A DNA stretch of 64,000 nucleotides. It comes from Agromyces lapidis (lineage in GTDB: Bacteria > Actinomycetota > Actinomycetes > Actinomycetales > Microbacteriaceae). The DNA lies in contig NZ_WBIQ01000001.1 of assembly GCF_009749405.1 (NCBI RefSeq), positions 248,001-312,000 of the forward strand, in the 5' to 3' direction. The notes beneath the pieces are model-generated. The model made no database searches, was not told where the DNA came from, and saw only the letters and a program-made list of their open reading frames with translations. This document shows positions 35,455-44,600 of the stretch, piece after piece; the stretch's first letter is position 1, and each line of letters opens with the position of its first letter. The translations under genes were made by a program, and so were the position numbers.

Positions 35455-35674
35455 TGTCCCCCGAATGGGGGAAGTCGAGTGATCGTCGAGTACCCCGCTT
35501 TCGGGTGACACATTCTGCAGAATCCCTGATCGCGACTGATAAGTCAGTAGGCACTGCCCCCCGTTTTGGTGTCACTGTCCCCCTATTCTGTCCCCCGAAT
35601 CCTCTGGTTGACTCGGCGCAATTGCGCGATCTGCACCACCGTGCGCTTCACCCGATCACGAAGGTTCGACAACC
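35455..35674 (+). promoter_or_regulatory. Upstream control region of surface gene 4 (block D)
   Basis: It carries TCCCCC-GAAT-GGGGGA (35457-35472, perfect inverted repeat), TACCCCGCTTTCGGGTGACA (35491-35510), the 35-base element shared with block C (35557-35591) and a further TGTCCCCCGAATCC (35589-35602). GAAGG lies 10 bases before the gene 4 start. Confidence 0.65.
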
Positions 35675-38600
35675 ATGGACAGCTTGCTCGACCCGTTCCG
35701 CTCCGACCGCAAGCCCGACGGACGTCGTGATCGACGCCGCCGTCAGGAACGACGAAGCCGGTCGCTCCGCGCGACGATCGCCGCGATCACGGCAGGGGCG
35801 ATGTTGGCGATCGGGCTGCCCACGATGGCCTTCGCCGCCGGCGAGGCATCGGACGGCACCGCGCCCGACACGGCGCAGGTGACGAGCGAGTCCGCCGAGC
35901 CCGGCACGGCCGAGGGCGAGACCACGGCGCCGAGCGAGCCGCCCGCTGAAGAGGCGCCGCCGGCCGAGGAGCCGCCCGCCGAAGAGGCGCCGCCGGCTGA
36001 AGAGCCGCCCGCTGAAGAGGCGCCGCCGGCAGAGGAGCCGCCCGCGAAGCCGGCGCCGGCCGAGCCGGCGCCCGAGCCCGCCGCACCCGAGCAGCTCGTC
36101 GCGCCGATGGCGGTCTTCCCGGCCGACACGGCCGATTGTACGAGCAACTGCGGCGAGCTCACCATCACGAACGAGGTCGTGGGCGGCTCCGCCGGTGCCG
36201 ATGATTGGACGCTGCACGCGATCCGATCGAGCAACAGCGACAACTACGACTTCACGTCAGGGCAGACCCGCGACGTGCCGCGCAGCGCCACCTACACGAT
36301 CTCCGCAGACAGCGGTCCGGCCGGCTACGCGATGACCGACTTCCAGTGCGATAGTGGCGGCTCGGGTGGCGGCGACCCCACCTACAACGAGTCGAACCGC
36401 ACCGTCACCTACGGCAGCGGCAATGGCAAGTGGGCCGAGTGCACCTTCACCCACACCTTCGTCGAACCCGCCACCATCACCGTCCAGGTCGGTGGCGACC
36501 GCACGGGCATCGCGAGCGTCTCCGGCCTCGCCGGCGTGCAGCTCGAGCTCTACACCGACAACAGCGGCACGATCGGTTCGCCCGTCGGCCAGCCGTGGTC
36601 GATCTGCACCTCGATCGCCAGCGGCGTCTGCACCTTCACCGTCCCGACGCCGAACGACAGCCGTTACTGGGTCGTGCAGCGCGCCGCTCCGAACGACGTG
36701 CCGGCGGGCTGGTTCTCGAACGACACCCTCGCGATCGGCACCACCCCGAGCTCGCAGGCGTACCGCTTCCGCACGCCCGTGATCGGCAGCGGCGACGATG
36801 TGAGCTCGACCGTCGACTTCATGATCGCGTCGGGCAACGACAACAATCAGGCTTCGGGCGGAATCTGGCAGAACTCGCGGGTGAACCCCGTCGCACCGCA
36901 GCAGTGCGGCATCGACGTCGCGCTGATCATCGACCTCTCCGGCTCGGTGGCCCCGTACGAGACGCAGCTGAAGAACGCCGCGAAGGGCTTCGTCGACGCG
37001 CTCACCGGCACGCCGTCGCAGGTCGGCATCTTCACGTTCAACAACGTCGCGCCCGCGTCGGCGGGCGGCAACCTCGGCGTCACGCCGGTGTCGACCCCGG
37101 CAGGCGCCGAGGTCGTGAAGGAGCACATCGACGACTTCGACACCCCGGTCGAGGCGACGAACTGGGATCGCGGCATCAGCCAGGTGGCTGCGAGCGGCGT
37201 CGACTACGACCTCGCCGTGATCCTCACCGACGGAAACCCGACGGTGTACTCCAACGACGAGGGCCCCGGCAACCGAACCCGGTTCCGCGAGGTCGAGAAC
37301 GGCGTCTTCTCCGCGAACACCGTGAAGGCACTCGGCATCCGCATGGTCGCCGTGGGCGTCGGCGACGGCATCGACGGCGCCCCCGACAACCTCGTCGCCA
37401 TCTCGGGACCGGCCGCCGGCTCCGACTACTTCCAGACCGAGGACTACGAGGCGGCGGGGGAGACCCTGCGGCAGCTCGCCCTCGGCGACTGCGAGGGCTC
37501 GGTCTCGATCGTCAAGCAGGTCGTCGACGAGGGCACCACCGGGGAGGACAAGACCGGACAGACGCCGACCGGCGGCTGGGAGTTCACGGTCGACTCGGAC
37601 AACCCCGCCATCACCCCGGCGACGCAGTCCGGCTCGACGGCCGACGGCACCGGTGCCGTGAACTTCCCGCTCGAGTTCGACACGAGCTCGACCACCGGAT
37701 CGGTGACCGTCACCGAGACCGTGCAGGCGGGCCACTCGATCGTCACGACGGGTGGCAAGAACGCGGTCTGCACCGAGGTCGAGTCGGGCGACGCGGTCAC
37801 GGTCACGAACGACGGCGCCAACGGGTTCACGATCGGCGTGGACCCCCAGGTCGCCGTCACCTGCACGGTCTGGAACCGACCGCCCGAGCCGCAGGCCGAC
37901 GTGCGGGTCGACAAGACGTGGATCGTGAACGGTCAGACCTTCACCAACGGCAACCAGCCCGCCGGGCTCTCGGCCCAGCTGAAGCTCGACGGCGCGAACA
38001 AGCCCTTCGGCATCGTGCAGACGGGTTACAGCTCGGGTGACGGGGTCGAGATCTCCGAGACCACGGGGGTCGGCAACCGCGAACTCTGCCGGGTGACGAG
38101 CAGCACGGTCACGCTCGCGAACGGTGCGCCGGCGAACGAGGCCCTGCCGTACACGCCGATCCTCGAGCCCGGAAGCAACAGCTACACGATCACCAACGTC
38201 GTCGACTGCACCGCCGAACTCGAGCTCGTGAAGAGCGTCGCGAACGGCGACGCGGTGCCGGCCGACTGGGCGCTCGACTCGGTGGCGCCGAACGGCGCCC
38301 TCGCAGGTCCGAGCGGGACGAGCGGCGTCTCGGCGCCGGTCACCCCGCTCGTGCGGTACGCGCTCACCGAGGACGGCGACCCGAGGTACGTGCAGACCAT
38401 CATCCAGGGCGGCGTCCCGGTGCCTCCGTCGACCGGAAGCTGGACCTGTCAGCAGGTCGACGCCGAGGGCGTGGTCATCCCCGGCTTCGCCGACGGCATC
38501 AACGGCGGGGTCACGGTGCCGCTCGGATTCAGCGTGCGATGCACCGCGGTCAACCAGACCGCGTCGCTCACACTCATCAAGAACGTCGACAACGACCTCG

Positions 38601-41600
38601 ACATCGACGCCGACCCGAGCGACTGGACGCTCACCGCGACGCCGAACGCGCCCGCGATCCCGGGCCTCGGCACCGAGGAGGCGACGACGGGCGAGACCGT
38701 CCACATCCGCCCCGACAAGACGTACACCGTCTCGGAGACCGGCGGGCCCGACGGCTGGACGAAGACCAGCGTCATGTGCCGGACGACGCCGAACGGCCAG
38801 TACGTGGAGACCGACCAGATCACGCTGCCCGCCCTCGGTCAGGGCACCTGCGTCATCTCCAACGATCCGATCGCCCCGACGCTGAAGCTCACCAAGATCG
38901 TCACCGGCGACGTCGCCCCCGCGAGCGAGTGGACGGTGAGCGCGAGCCGCGCCGACGACGATCAGATCGTCGCGAGCGGCGACGGCACCACCGGCGTCGT
39001 TGCGGTTCCCGCCGGCGTCGCCTTCGAGCTCTCGGAGAGCACCGACCTGCCGAACGCCGACCAGTTCGCCCCCGGCGCGTGGCTCTGCTCGCTGAACGGC
39101 GGCCCGAACGTGCCCGGTCCGAACGTGGCGGCGCTCGGCGCCGGCGACGCGGTCGAGTGCACGGTCACCAACACGCTGAAGCCGTTCACCCCGTCGATCC
39201 TCAAGACGGCGGCCGTGCCCATGCCGAACGCCGACGGCTCGTGGACGATCGCCTACGACATCGTCGTGACGAACCCGAGCGCCTTCCAGTCGCTCGACTA
39301 CATCCTCTCCGACCAGCTCGAGTTCGGCTCCGAGGTGACGGTGAACAGCGCGAGCTACCAGCGCGTGCAGCCGCTGCCCGCCGGTGCCGTCGAGAACTGG
39401 ACCGTCGGGTTCGACGCCGTGCAGCCCTTCGACGACGAACCGCAGCTCGCCGCGGGCACCTCGCACACGTGGCGGGTCACGGTGAACGCGACGCTCGATG
39501 CCGGCGCCGACTTCGGCGGCACCACGCAGGCCGAGTGCGACGCGCTCGACCCGGGCACCGTCGGCTTCCTCAACACGGCGACGATGTACGTCGGTCAGGT
39601 GCCGTACGAGGCATCCGACTGCGAACTGCCGGTGAAGCCGACGATCGCCAAGCAGGGCGGCACCGCCGTCGACAACGGCGACGGAACGTGGACCCTGCCG
39701 TACTCGATCACCGTGACGAACCCGTCCGCGGCGACGAGCGTCGTCTACGACCTCGTCGACGAGCTCGACCTGCCGGCGGGCGTCACGCCCACGGGGCCGG
39801 CGACGGTGGTCGCGGCGCCCGTGGCGACCGTGCCCGGATGGACCGGTTCCGCGCCGAACTCCCTGCTCGCCGACGACGTGACCCTCGCGGGCACTGCGGG
39901 CGTCGACCAGCACGTCTACCAGGTGCAGGTCGTCGTCGAGATCGGTGCCGAGCAGGGCGGCTTCCGCTGCCCGAGCGACGGCGGCCTCAACAACGTCGCG
40001 ACGCTCGAGTCGGGCAACCAGTCCGAGGACGCCACCGGCTGCGTCACCATCGACCCGCCGGTCATCGTGCACGACAAGACCGTCGTGCCCGGTTCGGTGA
40101 GCCAGGGCGCCGACGGACTCTGGACGATCCAGTACCGCATCGACGTCGACAACACGGGCGCCGTCGGCGGCACGTACTCGCTCGACGACGATCTGCACTT
40201 CGGTGCGGGCGTCGACCTCTCCGCCGCGAGCTACGCGGTCACCCGTGACGGTTCGCCGGCCGCGGCCGGCTGGGCCGGCACCGGTGGACTCGTCGCCGAC
40301 GCGTACCTCGCCGGCGGGGCATCCGAGGTCTGGATCATCACCGTCTCGGGGATCGCACTCGACGGAGAGACGCTGACACCCGCGCAGACCGCCTGCCCGC
40401 AGGACGACGCAGACGGGGCGTTCAACAACGCGGCGACGATCACCGTCGCAGGCACGCCGAGCACCGACACGGCGTGCGACAGCCCCAGCGCACCCGAGGT
40501 GCTGAAGAGCGGCGCCACCGCGACGCAGCAGCCCGACGCCACCTGGGACGTCAGCTACCTGCTGACGGTCTCGAACACGGCGCCGGGTGCGAAGCCGGGC
40601 TTCTACTCGCTCGACGACGTGCCGGGCTTCCCGGCCTCGGTGACGCTGAACACGTACACCGTCGAGGAGGTCTCGCCGGTGGCGGGCCCGATCACGACCG
40701 ACGCGTCGCCGGTTCCGGCGACCATCCCGGTCGTCGCCGACGAGCCGATCGCGGCGGGGGCGACGCACGTCTACCGCATCACCCTCAACGCGACCGTTCC
40801 CGCGGGCCTGCCCGAGAACGAGCGGCTCTGCGTCGACGGACAGTCGGGCGTCGGGTTCTTCAACGAGACGCAGCTCACGAGCGGCGAGATCGTCGACACC
40901 TCCGACGACTGCACGCCCGTGGAGGAGGGCGGTCGTCCCACGGTCGAGAAGTCCGATCCGACCGTCTCGCAGGACGGCGAGGGCGTCTGGACCGTCGAGT
41001 ACGACGTGACGGTGACCGGCAACGCCGACTACGTCTCGACGTACACGCTCGAGGACACGCTGCACTTCGGTCCCTCGGTCGACATCCTCACCGCCGAGTG
41101 GGCGGGGCAGGGCGAGAGCGGCGAGTGGGAGGACCCCGAGGCGAACCCCACCGAGACGATCGTCGGCACCGCCGAGGTGATCGGCATCGACGAGGTGCAC
41201 AGCTACACGGTCACGGTGACCGCGACGGTCGATGAGCTCGGGTTCGCCGACCCGACGACGAACACCTGCGACCCGAGCGACGAGGAACCGAACGTCGGCT
41301 TCCTCAACACCGCGACGCTCACGAGCGACGGCGTGCTCCAGTCGGACGACGGCTGCGGCCTGCCCGCCGAGCCGGAGGTGACGAAGACCGCCGTCGGGAC
41401 CGAGGCCGTCGAGGTCGGCGACCACTGGGAGGCCGCCTACGAGATCACGGTCGAGAACCTCAGCCCGGGCCATGCCCTCGTCTACGACCTCGCCGACACC
41501 CCCGACTTCGCCGACGGCGTCACGATCACCGATCGTGAGGTCACGAGCGCGGATGTCACGGTGAACCCCGCGTGGAACGGCGCGAGCCCGGCCACCGACG

Positions 41601-44600
41601 TGATCGTCGAAGACCAGGAGCTCGCCGGCGGCGCGACCCACACCTTCACCGTCACGGTGTCGTTCACGGTCGACGAGATCGACGGATCGCCGGCGCTCCT
41701 CTGCGAGGGCGAAGACGGGCAGGGACTCCTGAACGGCGCGGTCGTCACCTCCGGGGGAACCTGGACCGACGACGACTGCATCGACGTGCCGGTCATCGTG
41801 ATCGTCGACAAGGTATGGGTGATCGACGGCGGCGCGCCGATCGCGTGGGACAGCGACGAACTGCCCGACGGCTTCACGGCGCAGGGCATGCTCGACGGCG
41901 AGGCGGTCGACTGGGGTGCAGAGAACGGCCCCTACTCGCTCGGCGATGAGGTCGCCGTCGGTGAGAGCGGCGTGGTCGTGCCCGAGGGCTGCGAGATCAT
42001 CGACGCCGTCCTGAACGGCACGGGGGAGTACCAGCTCGATGCCACGGTGAACACCTACCTCGTGACCAACGAAGTCGACTGCGAGCAGACGGTCACCCTG
42101 GAGAAGGTCGTCGACAACCAGCACGGCGGCGACGCCGTGGCGGACGACTGGACGGTCTCGGCGAGCGGACCCGAGGACGGCTTCGGGGGGCCGGGCACCG
42201 CTGCCGGACCCGTGGAACTCGGAGTCGGGTACACGCTCAACGAGGTGTCGCTCGTGTGGGAGAACGGCGTCGAGTACGAGGTCGCCGCGACCTGGAGCTG
42301 CACCTCCGAGCAGGGTGCCGATGCGTTCACGCTCGTCAGCACTCCCGGCTCGACGAACGCGACGCTCACCGTCACGAAGCTCGGCGCGACCGTCGACTGC
42401 GTGATCGAGAACACCGACATCGCACCGACGCTGACGCTCGTGAAGGACGTCGCCCCCGACTCGGTCGAGGCGGACTTCCCGCCGACCCTCTGGACGGTCT
42501 CGGCGACCGAAGAGGGCGAGACCGCCGTCATCAGCGGCGAAGGCACCGCGACCGGTGCGGTCGAGTCGAACGTCGACTACGTGCTCGCCGAGCTCGCGAG
42601 CGACTTCGCGGGCGCCGACGAGTTCGAAGCGGGTGCGTGGAGCTGCGACGTCCCCGGTGCGCTCACGGGCGACACCGCGAACCTCGAACCGGGCGACGAC
42701 GTGACCTGCACCATCGTGAACACGGCGAAGCCGGCGAACTACCTGTTCGACAAGGAGGTCACCGGGGTCGTGCAGGAGGACGACGGCACCTGGACGATCG
42801 ACTACACCGTGACCGTGACGAACGAGAGCGTCGTCTCGCCCGTCAGTTACGACCTGGTCGACTCGCTCGCCGGGTTCGGCGAGGGCATCGAGATCGACGA
42901 GGCCTCGTGGACCGGGCCCGACGGCTCGGGTGACGTCTGGGAGGACCCGGCGACCCAGCCGGTCGAGGAACTCGCGAACGACGTGGTCCTGACGGCCGCC
43001 GTCGGCACCCACGAGTACCTCGTCACCGTGAAGGCCACGGTCACCGGCGACGCCGTCTGGGACGACCCGACCACCGAAGACGGTGATGAGGGCGACGGCT
43101 CGACGGGCTGCGTGCCCGGAGAGCAGGGCGGCTTCGCGAACTCCGCGACGCTCACCGTCGCCGGCCTTCCGACCGACGCCGAGGCGTGCGACGAACCCGG
43201 CCGCACCACCGCGGTCAAGGTCGCGCACCCCGCGACGAACCTCGGTCTCGGCGACTGGGAGGTGACCTACGACATCACCGTCGACACGGTCGGCGACCAC
43301 GACCTCGTCTACGACCTCAGCGACGCGCTCGTCTTCCCCGACGGCGTGACCGTCGAGGAGGCCACGGCCGCCGATCCCGACGGCGACCCGGTCGCCGGCT
43401 GGAACGGCGAGGATGCCACGACGCTCGCCACGGCGCATCCGATCACCGCGGGCGACACCCACGTCTGGACGATCACCGTCCGTGCGAACGTCGCCTCGAT
43501 CGAGACGATCGACCTCGCGACGTGCGAGGCGACGGAGACGGGCGGCGGGTTCCTCAACACCGCGGAGATGGTGAACGGCACCGTCGTCAGCGAGCTCGAG
43601 GGATGCACCGACATCCCGGTCGGCCTGCTGAATCTCACGAAGACCGTCGACAACACGGCGCTGCTCGACCTCGGCTTCACCCCCGAGGAACTGCTCGCCG
43701 CGACCGACTGGGATCTCAGCGGAGACTCCGGCACGCACTTCGCCGAGTTCCTGAACGGCGGCGGCATCCATCTCGTCGTGCCGGTCGGCTCGTACCTGCT
43801 CGGCGAGAAGCTGCAGACCGAGCAGGAGGAGCACGAGTTCGCCGATTACTACTCGGCCGAGGCGTGGCTCTGCGGTGATGCGGCAGTGACGCACGCGCAG
43901 GTGCAGGCCGGCGGGGTCACCGAGTGCTCGCTGAACAACGTCGCCGACTCGCTCGACGTGGGCATCGAGAAGACCTACCTGCTGCCAGACGGCGTGACCG
44001 CCGTCGAAGCCGGCGACGCCTTCGAGTACCAGCTCACCGTGACGAACAACGGCACCCTCGACGTGCCGGGCCTCGAGGTGACCGACGTCCTCCCCGACGA
44101 CCTCGTCGTCACCGGGGCGGCGAGCTTCATCCCCGCGGCCGACCCGGCGCAGCCCGGCACCTGGACGCAGACCTCGGGCGACACCGACAACGCGTTCTCG
44201 GCGACGTACTCGGGTTCGTACCCGTCCGGTGCGGTGACCACCATCACTATCCCGGTGCAGGTGGCCGTGCCCGCGCCGTTGCCGCCGGTGCCGCCCGTGG
44301 GGCCGAACGACCCGCCGCCCGCGCTGCCGGTCATCGACCTCGACGACATCCACAACGAGGCGTGCGTCGCGATCACGGCGCCCGAGGCGGCTGACATCGC
44401 CGCGGCGGCGGAGACCATGCCCGACATGGTGCCCGGCAACGACTGCGACGACGTCGATGTGCCGACGAAGGCGATCGACCCGTCCGCGTACACGCGCTGC
44501 GTGGCCGACGTCCCGTACCTCTACCACAACGTCGCGGTGTCCGAGAATGTCGAGCCCGGGCCGATCACGGTGACGTGGACGCCCGACCCGACGGTCTACC

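Noticed and set aside
30837..35513. A 1558-codon minus-strand frame opposite surface gene 3
   Set aside because: Same shadow effect; the plus frame has a signal peptide, ordered repeats and a sorting signal, the minus frame has none.
35939..36046. Short regular repeats considered as a CRISPR array
   Set aside because: The units are contiguous, in frame and encode PPAEEAPPAEE inside a real gene; there are no spacers.
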